A DNA stretch of 64,000 nt. Origin: Bombus terrestris (taxonomy: Eukaryota > Arthropoda > Insecta > Hymenoptera > Apidae). Below the pieces are notes generated by a model. It was given only the letters and a program-made list of their open reading frames with translations, ran no database searches and was not told where the DNA came from. Both the position numbers and the translations under genes were made by a program. Below are positions 49,354-60,958 of the stretch, in pieces (position 1 is the first letter of the stretch; every line of letters starts with the position of its first letter). The DNA lies in the NCBI RefSeq assembly GCF_910591885.1, contig NC_063271.1, forward strand, positions 2,535,001 through 2,599,000, in the 5' to 3' direction.

Positions 49354-52300
49354 ATAAAAAAGAACGAAATATACAATAATCACGCTATAAATGTCGGAGA
49401 ATGTATCCGAGGATAGTATCCGCGTACTCGGAGAGAAATAAACGAACGCAGAACTTTTGAAACGGATTGTAGCAGCGAACATCCCCGGAAACTAGGCCTT
49501 AGGCCGGCTAGATTGGACGGGCTCGCGCGAAATTGCTGAATGCACGAAATGAAAGTATCACAGCTGACGGGTTGGGGTGGAAAGCGGTGGAGATAGACGG
49601 CAGGGGACGAACAGAGGGAAACAGAGAGAAAGAGAGAAAGAGAAGCTCGCCATGCCAGTGGAGGGTGGTTTTTGCCGAGGGTGCTTTGGCTTTTTCATAA
49701 CCGGCGGAAGAAGGGTTGTGCAGACAATGGATCTTCATCTAAATTGTAAATGGCACGTTGTAAAATTGTAAATGGTCATTAGTTCGCATGCCCGTCGATA
49801 CCTCGTCGCCGCGATTTATATTAGCCTTTCAACCATCCGCTCTTTTGCATACAACGAACCTCGCGCGTTTACACCGTTCGATTCGCTTTTCAATCGTTTC
49901 GCCAACGTTGAAGCTCGATCGCGTAGCCATCGTCCAAATACCAGCTTGCCAATCGTTCGATCGTAAAAATATTGGCCGATTCGTATGCTGGAAATTCTGA
50001 CGAATCGTTTTATTAAAAGTTACGATTCTATTTTCTCGATGCGGATCCGTCGAAGAACAAGGATCGCTCTTTGGAAAACAGAAGTAGAAGAATCGCGAAC
50101 GACGGGGCAAGGAAGAAGCTTGTTTTCTTGCTTCTCTAGTCGCGGCAGGAAGAGTGAACAGAGACCGAAGCAGCAGAAGAGAAGATAGGAGAAAATCAGA
50201 GAGGTTGGTCGGTGGATTTACATTTTGATAAGAAATCTCTTGGAAAGTTTCCTCGAAGCGACCCTACCTATCTCCCCTCATCTTGTTCTCTCGCTCGCGA
50301 TAGATAAGGGAGGTGCTTTTATCCGAGTCCTCTCGCTTCTTCCGGTAACCCTGCCACCACCGCCTTCTTATTCTTACCTCATTACGCCGGATTAGCTTAT
50401 TCGAGGCACTGGCGGGCGCGGCGTTCGCGGTGAAAAGTCGCCTTCCCCCTCGGAACACGTCGATTAAGACGAGCCTCGGAGGCGAAACGAGCTAAAAGAG
50501 AAACCGTGTGCGCGTCGAGCTCCGATCTAATTTCAATCTTGCTCGTTCTTCGCTAGATCTCGCTCGGAGCATCGTCCTCTTAGCTTTCTTCCTCTGTTCC
50601 GGTAGTAACTTCGTCAAAGCGTCCGCTTCGAAGCCGATACTCTTTTCTCTCTCTCTCCGCTTTATTACGTTCGATTTAATTAGTCCGATCGAACGGAAAA
50701 AGAAACTGGCTTCGGTCGCCAAGCGTCGATTAACTGGACCCGCGAGAACGATAAAGTTGGAAGTCACTGTCGGACTAAGAAATTCAAAAGGAAGTTTTTT
50801 CCCGTCGCAGCTCGCGGGAATCGTTGTCGGAATTAATTTTCTCCAGCGTCGCGTTTTTCCTCGACGCTTGCCCGCGTGTCTTTTCCCATCGGTGCGGAGT
50901 CGGTCTTCCGCTCGACTTTCGTCGATTCTAAAGGATCGAACGGCCATCTCGCGCGGTCACACCGTTGATCACCTGTGACACGGTGTAACGAGAAAGGACC
51001 ATTATCGAGGATGCTGTCGGAATTATCTTCCGCCAGAGCGCGTGACACGTCGCCGCATGACCAAACGGAGGATCTAACGGTTTCGCGAGCGGAACGGCAG
51101 ATTACGGGGTCGATGTCTGGAAAGATTATCCTTCGACTTCTTCGAGAATCGCCGTCTTATTCGTACGTGTTTGCTCCTGGTAAACAGAAAAACCAGAAAT
51201 AACTGTTTCGATTTTATCGCAGGAATATTCCATAACAGAAGCTACTACGACCGCGCTACTTCCAACTATAAACTGTCGCACTTCGCACCATACTTTCTAT
51301 ATTTCCAGCAAGTTTCTCTTCGCGTTCAGCTACTTTCTTTCCTCTTATTTTTCCTGTATCCTCGAGAAACACGGACCAAGGACTTTGAAGAGGAAAATGA
51401 AAAATTCCGCGGTGCTGAAAAGACCTCGCCAGCCAATTAAGGGTATTGCTAGGTTCGGTAGGATCGCGAATTAGCGACCCTTGCAGCGGTAATAACGAAA
51501 AAACGCGCGGATCAAAGTGCGCGATACTCGACGAACTGCACGACGTTCACTCCCTCGTCGTTCGAACAACGAAACAGAGAAAAGCATCGGGTTGCTGGTC
51601 GATTTTTACGCGTGCGTGTTTCGCTCGTCGCACGTGAGTAGCGTGCGATACGCGCGATCAATGGCTGAAGATCGCAGCCACAGTTGCGTTCGTTGCGAAT
51701 GACACTGCTCGCCCTCGTCGACTTTCTCTCCTGTCTGCTCCGTGGCATTCTCAGTTCTCTTTCCGACGATCCACCCTATCGTTCCGTTTCGTTTCGCTTC
51801 CTTCGACGATCCGCCATTTGTATTAATGAGCGGAATCGCTCGGGTTTTTGCGTGTGCACCCTCGTCGCGCATCGATCGGAACCAGAGTGGATAAAGCAAG
51901 GACAACGCGGAAGAAGCGCGTTGTTCGGAACGTTTTAGGCGCCCCTATTTATTCAGCTGATAGGAGAACGCGGCGAGTCATCGCGCGTAGAAACCGGCGC
52001 AAGAGGGATCGCTCTTCCTCGTTAGGTAGAAACCACTCACCAACGAGATGACTGAGGGTTGATCGTTTCGAATTTCGTGGGCTGGGTTCTATCGAAAGTC
52101 TCTTCTCGGTTTCGATGTTTCCCTCGTACGATCTTTAAGCCTGCGTGTAGATAGTGCTTTCTTTTTTCCCATATCGGACAGAGAATGCTTAAAAGCTAGC
52201 GCCACCTTCGATAAACATACCTGATGTCATGAACTTTGAATCTTTTTGCCGTGATCGAGACGTTCAGAAGTCACGTCAACTTCATAGCTCGAAAAATAAG

Positions 52301-55300
52301 GGAATATCAATCGCGTTGCTATTTTCTGATGGAATTGGGAGACTGATGAAAGTTCGAATCGATCGGATTGTTTCGAAGGTTTAAAGATAATTATTCTTGC
52401 GCCCCGGATAGAATTTCGAAGGGTGTTATCGCGAGTAGTCGGACTCGCCCATCGCGAAGTACGCGGTTCCGACCATCCGTCACTTTGAAAAATGACGCGG
52501 TTCTTGTCCGGAGGGCGAGGAAGTGTAGAGAAAAAGAAAAAGAGGGCAAAGGCAAAGGAAAAAGGAAGAGCGAACGTGGAAACAATGGTTGGACGCGGAG
52601 AGCGGATAGAGAGAAGGGAGAATATCGAGGTAGCCGCCAGATTACGAGAGAGACTGAGCTACTTTGCGTCGAGCTACTCTCACCCTAGTCAACGCTTTGT
52701 GCAACGTCTCGCCCACCACCTTTTCATCCCCGTGGCTTATTTTCGGCCGAGGAAAGCCTCGTCCGACGTTTGCACCGTCATGCCTCTAACCGGTTCAACC
52801 GGATTTCGAGATTGTTACACGATTTTAGAATGATTAATCGTCATAAATGCGCGTTGTACAGGGCGATGCCTACGTTGTACGAACTTCTGGGTCAACGAAC
52901 ATCGATTCAGCGACGTTGAAGTAGCTAAAAAGTTAATAGGTTAACCAGGATTTAAACAAAGTTGCTCGTGTTAACGACGCATCCAGGTTTATTGTTTTAT
53001 CCCATGATCCTGCAGCAAGCTATATGCCGATTCCAACCTCTTGGTACAATATGTATTTTCCCTAAATCCTTTCCCGTGCCATACGTTGAATCAATATTTT
53101 CGTAACCCTGTTCCACGGAGTTTCCCTCTTTCGAACAACTCCTCGAGCAAGAACGAGCGCATACAGAGACGGCTCAGTTCGACGTAGCAGTTCGAAAGCT
53201 CCGTCAAACGTACACCGACATTTTCTGCCAGCAAATCGAGTTAATTCCGTCATAACTTGCCGCCTTTCCTGTTTCCGATGTATCGTTATTCCTCTCGTTA
53301 GATATTCCGTTTTCGCGTCTGTTTATAATTTGCGTCGCCCGGTATATCGATTCTTTTTGCTTTTTGATTCCGTTTCGCCAGCCATCGTGAGTTTTACGAA
53401 TGAAAAAAAGGGAAAACACGACGACTCGTTGTTTCTATTTTTGACGGACAGGAATGGGCGAGCAAAAATTGTTTGTCTTTATCGCCGACCAAACGATTCG
53501 AAATACAAGAGGGTGAAAACACGAGACAGAAAAGGAGAAAATAGCGGAAACCCCGCACGAATTCCTTTCTCGGTCTCGTTATTTTTCTTCTGGTATAGCT
53601 TGCCCCCTTAATGGAGGAACAGCGTTCGATTTTCCGCGCGAATGGAGTGCCTCTTAAATATTCAATCCACCGCGTTACTCGGGCTTGTCCTCCTTCATTC
53701 TCTCGTGTATATTCTTCAGCTTTCTCTTCTTGCTTTTCTCCCTCCTTTCCAGATGGAAAAAACCATTTCTTACCTCTCGACGAGAGGACGAGCCCTTTGA
53801 TTCTCTGACTTCCACTCGAACCTTCTCCGAATATCCGTATCGTAGCGCAGCAAGCGAGGCCGCAGGTCTCTCGTCGGTATTACGTTTTTCTGGTTGAAAT
53901 CGTTACGCGATTTACGCCTGTTTAACCCTGACCCGTGGCAAAACTTCGAACGAAGGTTCTTTGCATCGATGAAAGTTTTTTCTTTTTTTTTTCCTTTTTT
54001 TTCGTTTAACAGTCTCTGTAAGCTCGTTTCTTCCTTGTCATAATGGTAAAGAGTTTCGACGATGGACTTTACATTTTGTCGAGTATCAAAGTTGAAGTAT
54101 AGGTTTAGGAGATTGAGGCATCGAAAGGTTAGTAGGTCGCGCAACTTTCCTCCCAACTACTTTGCGCAGATACGTGTTAGGCAAGTTTGGAGTAAAGGGA
54201 ATTCTCGAAACGAAAAGGAACAAGTTCGAGAGAATAGTATCGCGAGTATATCTCAAGTACGCGTCGGTTCAGCCTCTTTTCATAAATCTTTCGTCGAACA
54301 GAGGCACGGCATCGGAAATTAGCGGCGGCTGTCGGTGGTGTTTCAACCGCAATTTGCATGCGAAAAGACGGACGAAAATTAGAAGAGAGGAAGGGGAATA
54401 TCCTCGAAGCAGAGATGGTCCGCTCGCGAGAAACGAACCATCGTATCGTTTCCATGAAATCGAGATCCTCGTTCGCGCTTCCATTTTGAGCTTCCGAAAT
54501 ATTCGAGGGAAAACACTGGAGCACGTTAGAAAGACGGGAGGACATCGGAATGGAGAGAAACGGAGCTGCCAGGATTCTCTTTCCTGCAAGTTGGTTTACT
54601 CGGCGGGTACTCGCGCGAGCTCGACTTTAATCGATATTACCGCCCGTGGAAATTAGATCTTCGCGGAGCAGAAATAATTACAGAAGAGTTCGGCCATCGC
54701 GGCGGAAAGGGTGAAAGACTCCCCGAGGAAATTGTGATTTCATTTGTATTTAATGACGGACAGTTTAAGCGAAAGAGCGGAGAACGCCTTGGATGGACTT
54801 GAAAAAAGCTCGAGTACTTCGCGAGATTCAAAGGAGAAACGCGATTTCTTTCGCGTTCTTTTCTTTGTCCCGCAACCACCCCCTTTGTTCGACGTCCGGC
54901 GATATCGATATTGCACCCGTAATTACGGCCAATTTTCTTTTTCCACTAGTGGTGTTTCGCGTTTCTCCCGCAGCACCATAAAATGATCGATCGATCGTTA
55001 AACGTTGATCCGAGGAGACGTCGTGGAATTGCTCAAGACGAATAATCGTCCACGCAAAATGTTCCTTACGAAACACGGTGTACCGATCGTGCTCCATGTA
55101 ACGAGAAACGATATTTCCTGCAATCGATTCTACCTACCCGTCTACTTCTCGTTGACATTTTACCACGTCTTCGCGGATAACTTCTTGATTATTAGAAACC
55201 ATGTCGAAGCGAGTGGGCGACCGTCGTAGTCCCCGATGAATCGAAAATACTTCGACGACCAATATCTCTTCGAGCATCAACAACCACCAACGAGAGAACC

Positions 55301-55712
55301 AACGAGACTCGTGTGTTTTTCTTCGGAAATCTTCCCCCGCGTATCAGATTTCCGGACAGGGAATACTCGAGTAACTTCTACACGAGCCTAGAAACATCCT
55401 TCTCGTGTTCTAAAAGCGACTCAGCCGTGCAGTTAAAAACAATAAGCGAAAAGGTGTATGGTGATATAAAAAGAGAGCCGGTGGCGATGGCGCGACAACG
55501 ACGATGGACAACGAGGAACAGCAGCCGCGAAGATCCGGCTCGTATCTTGCTGGATCTTGCGTGCGAGTGTCCTTGCGGAAAGGGGATGAGAGTGACAAGG
55601 AAAAAAGGAGCGCGAGAAAGGGCGGTGGTGAGAGAAAGACGACAAGGAGTGGCGTGGGGCGAGGCTTTGGAGGAAACGCGTCGGCGGATCGATAGGAGCG
55701 GTTTAGAGTGGC
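49354..55712. other. Non-coding DNA, no gene recognised
   Basis: No gene is recognised in this 6.3 kb. Several 100-150-codon frames occur as opposite-strand pairs (for example 50508-50978 + and 50492-50947 minus), typical of stop-poor CpG-rich sequence. A purine-rich stretch at 52520-52620 gives a Lys/Arg/Glu-rich frame. At 49392-49481 a TG...CA-bounded 90-bp segment with AATAAA superficially resembles a terminal repeat. Confidence 0.45.
53976..54002. repeat. T-rich tract
   Basis: T runs broken by one C and one CC. Confidence 0.85.
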
Positions 55713-56027
55713 GCGCATGCGAGCCTGGGCACCAATGGTCGCGCGAGGGTAGTTTCGACGAACCTAGCCGCCCTTGGGCGAAGGAGGACGGGGACTGAGA
55801 GGCGGTGGTGTGTGCGACGCCCAGGGCCGGCGTCGAACGCACCCTCGATTCCAAACTTTTTACCCTGCCTCGTTTCTTTTTCTCTTCCTTTTTCCAACTA
55901 TTTCGTTCGATGCTGTCCGTGTGTCTGGTCGTCGTATTTGTGTTCGAATCGTAGGTTGTTTTAACAGTTGCAACAATAGCGTTGACGAATACACAAGGCA
56001 TCGATATTTACGCCGTAAACGTACAAG
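55713..56027 (+). promoter_or_regulatory. Candidate promoter and first exon with NRF1/Ewg-type motif
   Basis: In a GC-rich block, GCGCATGCG (55713-55721) matches the core of the NRF1/Erect-wing site, common in broadly expressed insect promoters. A CCAAT box follows at about 55732. After about 300 bp comes a donor ACAAG|GTAAAG with GT at 56028-56029. A frame from an ATG at 55774 stays open to 56031, past the donor, but its peptide (Gly/Arg-rich, then Phe/Leu-rich) is unremarkable, and the minus strand is open for 207 codons. I favour a promoter with a mostly untranslated first exon. Strand is inferred from the donor. Confidence 0.3.
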
Positions 56028-57534
56028 GTAAAGAATTTTCCAGGATGTATACGAAGGTTTGTTCTAATGGGTTCAGCCCTGACACGGGAGGGCGCGTGTT
56101 TCACTCGATAGCGGATCTCGCTACCGGGAGACGGTGCAACTAGCCAAGAATTAGAACACCTGCCGCGTCTCACGATAAAACGAATCCATGGAGCGGCGAG
56201 TCGAGGAGTTTAAGATGTACGGGTGGACGCGAGATTCGTCGAAATTGTCGACGACGCGCGTGCTTTCGTATTCGTTGGGCCGCGTGTATGCCTGCTTGTT
56301 CGCGGGTTTTACCACGTCCGGATGCATGCTTTCCAGTGTCGGACAAGAACAGAAGCCTGTTCGTAAGGATATCACGTATCGGCGCGGCGCGGCGTTGGGC
56401 ATGCAGATCTCTGCACCCCGTTCTTTGTTGTTCGCGTTCGCGCGTTGCTGCACGCCTCGACTTTGCATGAACGATCGCTCGACCATAGCAGCTGTACCAC
56501 GATCGTTTCCCTTCCTTTTCTTTTCCCCCGATCTTGCTCACCGTCTCCGTGTAAATCTGAATTTGAAGGATGTCGACATCGGAGATTGTATTCTCTGTAA
56601 TTTGTCGATGAACGAAGAAAAAGAATTGCTTCACAGGGAGGGTAGAACGAGGGAGGGTTGCCATTATTCCACGCACGAGGTTGATCGTCGTCGAGGGTGA
56701 AGGACCCGTGACACCGAACACCGCCTACTACTACACGATGACAGTCTTTACGCTATCATTCACCGCTGTAATATAATTACACGCAGCCGTACTTTTAACC
56801 CCGTTTTGCGACAAAGAAAGAAATCTTGAGGTTTTGTCCGATGATACGTCTCGTTTCTTTCGATTCACCTGAATATTGATGAGGAAAATACGGCCACCGA
56901 TGCACGAGCTACCTCGTCGACTATATACCGTGCTCACCGGGTTATACACGGGCATGAAACATTATCGTATTACCGTCGTTACCATAGAATTCTGGCGTAC
57001 GCTTCTAGCCAGTGCATAGAAGCCGGCTGTTTGATCCTATCGCTTCGCGTTATCCAACGCATCGATATTTAACCAGTGGCTCTCACCGGTTGAATAATTA
57101 CAGATCGATGTCTAATCGCCTTACCGTTTGCGTCACAGCCTTCGTCATTTTCTTTTTCACGCTCTAGATTTCATCTTTGGTCGATAACGATCGATCGATC
57201 GCATCGACATCGTTTCGCTGCTGATGCCGTCCGATGTATAAAACTACGTTATTGCAGCTTGCAGAACGTAGATCATCGATTGACTCGAAATTAATACGTC
57301 TTCGCGCCGATAGCCTTTTATCCAGGATCTCTAAGCGATCGAGAGAAACGCGCGTCCTATCTATAAAGAAGGAAGACACACGACGCATTAACGAGGCTAA
57401 GCGTGGAAATTTATTTATCGACCGGCAGAAACGCTGTCGATAATTAGCGGTTGCCAGGTCCGCGATTTTACCGCGAAGGTAATTGAAAATTGCCCGCGTA
57501 CTCTGCATCCCTTTCGCGTCCTCTCTCTTTCTCT

Positions 57535-57544
57535 CTATCTATCC

Positions 57545-57576
<32 letters not shown>

Positions 57577-57577
57577 C
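57535..57577. repeat. TATC tetranucleotide microsatellite
   Basis: About ten TATC units with one CCAT variant, preceded by CT-rich sequence; a likely polymorphic marker. Confidence 0.9.
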
Positions 57578-58558
57578 TTTCACACGTTGGAAAGCTACCT
57601 TAGAGTCGGGACAATCAGGAACGCGCTATCTATTCGACGCGATCTTCTCGTTACCAATTAGTCGCCGATGTAACGGACGATTATGCGCCGATGAAGCATC
57701 GCGCGATAGCCTGTTGTCAGTAATAAACGAGCCGGGAGATTGTCGATGCTTCATGAACAAGGCGATCGATCGATTTCGACGAAGGTCGCCTCGAGACATC
57801 CTCTTAAGGACGCTTACTCTTCTCCTTTGCTCGACTTTCCACCGCCCCTATACCGTCTCTCCTCCTTCTGAGACCGAGAACTCAAACAAAAGCCTGGATA
57901 TAGTGACCCAATTCCCTTTTACCGTTCGCATACACTCGTCAATTTTTTCCTCGTATTTTTCTCCTGATCTACCAAAGTCTACCGTTCACTTGTCGTGTGT
58001 CTTACGATGTCAAGGCACGACGACTCAATTCATCGACAAGCTCGTAAATCGTCTCGTTACCAACCAGTCACGATGGTCACTGATTCGTGACGGTATTAGC
58101 CGGCACCTGTACAGGTAGCAGGCCGCAGAAGAGGCCAAGAGGGGGACAGGTGTAAACGACCCACGCGACCGTTCACCCTTTTCTCCGACCCTTCGATGAA
58201 ATTTTCAGACCGGACAGGCAGCAGGTGCACCGTCGTAAACAGATAACGCGGAATCGCACGATTGAAAAATTCCTCGGTCAACTTCAGCTCATTAGCAGCC
58301 TCGTTACCGCCAATCGAATCGCCTAATTGCGTGTCGACGATCGTCCAACGAAAATTGCCACGAATCTCATTGCCCAGAAACCTACTCTCGACTCGATCGA
58401 GAAACGTGCGGAAAATTGTCTTTTTGAAAAAAAATTAGAATTAACGCAGCGGCGGCCGAGAGGGTAAAGAGTAATCAAAATCGGAAGAAAATGATTCCGC
58501 TGACTTTTACTCATGTCGTAAACCTAATTAATGAATGCTTTAAAGATAAAAAAAATGT

Positions 58559-58574
58559 TTGTGTGTGTGTGTGC
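58559..58574. repeat. GT microsatellite, short
   Basis: About seven GT units after an A-rich run. Confidence 0.85.
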
Positions 58575-58990
58575 GGATACACGAAAGCCAGCGTGCATCG
58601 CGGCAGAAGATTGAAAAGGTGGTCGGTCTCTACCGACGTACAGAATATCGATCGAATGCAAAGAATTGTCAGTGGTTTCCGGAACTTTGCACGGAGCGGA
58701 TGGCCTGATACGAGTATACCGTACCAGGGAATACCGTACGTGTATAAAAATATATACCACTGTGTCAGAGAATGAAAACCGATCCTGTAAGAATATTAAC
58801 CGCTTCGTATCGGTCACTGTGAAACAGAAGCTTTACATACACTCTAACTCGGAGATAGCAACTTTTTACGATTAACGGCCGAGTAACTTTCTCTGTTAGA
58901 AATGTCTCAACTTGTCAATAAATTGGAAAGTTAATCTCGAGTAATTGGATTTTGATTAGTGTTATTTATGTTAACGGATCGAGGACGGGT

Positions 58991-59595
58991 GACGCTAATT
59001 CGCGTCTTACATATTTCATGCGGTATCCTACAAAAAGTGTTAACTACAGTTAAATAAAACAGTAAAAAAGGCAATGGATGCTACAAACAAAATGTTACGA
59101 ATGTGTTTTAAATGAAATAAATAATATCGATCGCTCGGAAAGTTCGTCCGACTTTTAAGAAATTTAGTCGACATAAAGAATCATATCGAAAAGTTTGCCA
59201 AATGCGTGTTCGATCAAGGTTCTGGCATAAGTGCCATGCCGTCTCTCATGGTTCTCTTACCGGAACGTTGTTCGGGAATATGCGGCAGCATATTTTAGAA
59301 GAAATTGTCGGCGCTGAAAAACAAAAATATCCAAGGAGAAAATGGAAATGAAAGGAGGAACGCAGGATATATTTGTAAATTTTGCCTGGTACGTCTCCGT
59401 CGTGCATATTTTTCCAGCATATCACGCTGAGAAACGTTGCTGGAAATATCTTCAAATATGCTCGTTGATTTTTAATAAAATATTACACTTGTTAAACACA
59501 CTCTTTCGAATCTTTTGAATCGGTCGAAAAGTACGCGGGAATTCAGGCTATGTGCTTGTCAGAGCATATCGTGCTCGATGCGTTAACGAATCGAT
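58991..59595. repeat. Interspersed repeat family R1, copy 2, interrupted
   Basis: Blocks 58991-59106 and 59507-59595 align with 4531-4648 and 4716-4815. Where copy 1 has about 67 bp between blocks, this copy has about 400 bp, so roughly 0.35 kb is extra here or lost there. The extra DNA contains a tight hairpin AATATGC-GGCA-GCATATT near 59277 and a 12-bp stem with one mismatch (59408-59419 with 59438-59449, CCAGCA/TGCTGG core). No terminal repeats for an insertion are obvious. The 18-bp palindrome at the head is kept apart from one base. Confidence 0.65.
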
Positions 59596-60525
59596 ATCTC
59601 GTTTCCATATGAATCACGACGATCGATCGAAATTATGCGTAATTCCTATTCGGAAGTCTGGACGTTTGCTTCATAAAAAATTGCAGAGAACGAGGCAATT
59701 ACGCGAGCGTGAGACAGTTGGTTGGACGCGCGATTCGGTCATCTGGAGCGTGACGAAGGAACGTGCGACGCGAAGACGACAGTGTCCAGTTCGGTTGTTT
59801 TTACACACAGTCTCGGCTGACCGTGCGGCACGAAGCGCGCGACAAGGTGCGCGCGCGCAGCGCCGTTTGAAATTCGTGGCGCGGCGCGGCGTGGCGCGGA
59901 TCCTCCTAGGGGGCTGCGTTCCTTCCTCTCCCGGCTTTCGTTCCACGTCCGTTCGTTCGTTGGGTTCGTTCGTTCGGTCTCGCCCGCTTCCGCGCCGCTC
60001 GCGCACAAGTCGATGTAAGGTCGGCGTGTCGTGCCGCGAAGGGAGTGTCGCCGGCCATCTCGACGCCCTCTCGAACCGTTTGGACTCGCGACGATTCCGA
60101 CCGATTCTCGCCGGCCCACCATGCTTCGTTCTATGTTCCTCTTGACGGCTGTGGTCGAGCGCCGGTTGCATTCGCGAGATTGCGACGCTGTTCCCTGATC
60201 GGGTGTTCTCGAAGAGTTGCTTGAACGAGACATCGTTTGGCTTTCGATGGTAGGATCGTCGAACGATACCAAAGTGTAGTTGGTTTTTTGGCTACGAGAA
60301 CTCGAACTAGCGGAGTCGTATGTAAAGAGTGACTCGAGGAAATTAGGATCGCGAGTGAAAGGATCCGGAGCCCGTTGAGAAGATAACGCACGGCCAGGGT
60401 GTTGCGCGTTCGAGGAACGATCGGACAGCTTCGATCTTGGAAGAATAGAGAGACGTATCCCGATTCGGCATGACGAGACGCACCACGGGACGGTAGTTCC
60501 TGGTTGATAGGGATGTCCTCGTGAC
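59596..60525 (+). promoter_or_regulatory. GC-rich promoter/leader-like region upstream of the 60.5-kb exon candidate
   Basis: The sequence at 59700-60120 is the GC-richest part of the window, with GCGC runs and repeated CGTTCGTT strings like those in the 8.6-kb leader candidate. No TATA box is seen. An ATG in very good context (CCACCATG, ATG at 60121) opens a 25-codon upstream frame ending at 60198. Several longer frames are open here on both strands (197 codons +, 262 and 166 codons minus). I read the block as a CpG-rich promoter plus leader because the only strong splice site downstream is on the + strand, but a minus-strand exon cannot be excluded. Confidence 0.3.
60121..60198 (+). CDS. 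Possible upstream open reading frame (25 codons)
   Basis: Begins in near-ideal context (CCACCATG) with MLRSMFLLTAVVERRL and stops at TGA, 327 bp before the ATG of the exon candidate at 60526. If the surrounding region is a leader, this frame would lower translation of the main frame. The hydrophobic first residues might look like a short signal, but the peptide is too short to judge. Support depends wholly on the leader being transcribed from the + strand. Confidence 0.15.
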   Translation: MLRSMFLLTAVVERRLHSRDCDAVP

Positions 60526-60956
60526 ATGTTACCCCGTGACCTTGGCTGTCGCGACTACAACGCTGTCCTCCGTGGAGAGGCACGCCTCCTGGCGCACGGA
60601 TCGAGCGAGGATAACGGTCGATCGGTGTCGTTTCATCCACGTGGAGTCGAGTACCGCCTGCTGCCCGTGGTACAGGTGAAACCTGATTACGCGGTCCCGT
60701 ATGTTCTCTGCTGGAGGGTACCCAGCACGACGATCCACAGGATCCAGGTCCCGCTACAGCATCATCATCAGCATCACCGACATCAACATCGTTATCAGCG
60801 TCGCCATCGACAGCGTCGTCGCCGACACTTTCAAGCAACGGCTACGCCTCGAAGACATCCTGTCCCGTTCTTCGCGGCGTCCGGCTATCCTTTTCCATAC
60901 GCTTGTAGTAGCTCGCAGCGAGGCGATCTTCCTACAGTATCTGGTATGGAAACAAG
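60526..60956 (+). CDS. Candidate N-terminal coding exon with His/Gln/Arg-rich repeat, product unknown
   Basis: An ATG-started frame of 143 codons plus two bases runs into an excellent donor, ACAAG|GTGAGC, with GT at 60957-60958 and a stop in frame immediately after it, as expected of a real exon end (phase 2). Residues 79-100 are a His/Gln/Arg run from a CAT/CAG trinucleotide repeat. After it comes a stretch with ordinary protein composition including HPVPFFAASGYPFPYACSSS. Such repeats followed by aromatic/Pro/Ser-rich stretches are common at the N-termini of insect transcription factors, but no DNA-binding domain is present and I do not recognise the gene. A second frame from ATG 60701 also reaches the donor. 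A Ser/Thr/Ala-rich frame across the repeat stops before it. The minus strand is open too (235 codons), so the frame is uncertain. Confidence 0.35.
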
Positions 60957-60958
60957 GT

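Larger units (their letters stand above)
56030..58990. other. Non-coding DNA, no gene recognised
   Basis: No gene is recognised. The 170-codon + frame and 183-codon minus frame at 56170-56721 overlap almost completely and neither resembles a known family. The 211-codon frame at 57483-58118 runs through the TATC microsatellite, which encodes its SIYLSIYLS repeat. Confidence 0.45.

Noticed and set aside
49392..49481. 90-bp TG...CA segment with AATAAA as a solo terminal repeat
   Set aside because: Only one copy seen, no target duplication and short for an LTR.
55378..56001. 207-codon minus-strand frame
   Set aside because: GC-rich stop-poor block; the only splice-like site found there is on the other strand and the peptide is Arg/Ser/Pro low complexity.
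57483..58118. 211-codon + strand open reading frame
   Set aside because: Runs through the TATC microsatellite (SIYLSIYLS peptide); the remainder shows no family signature.
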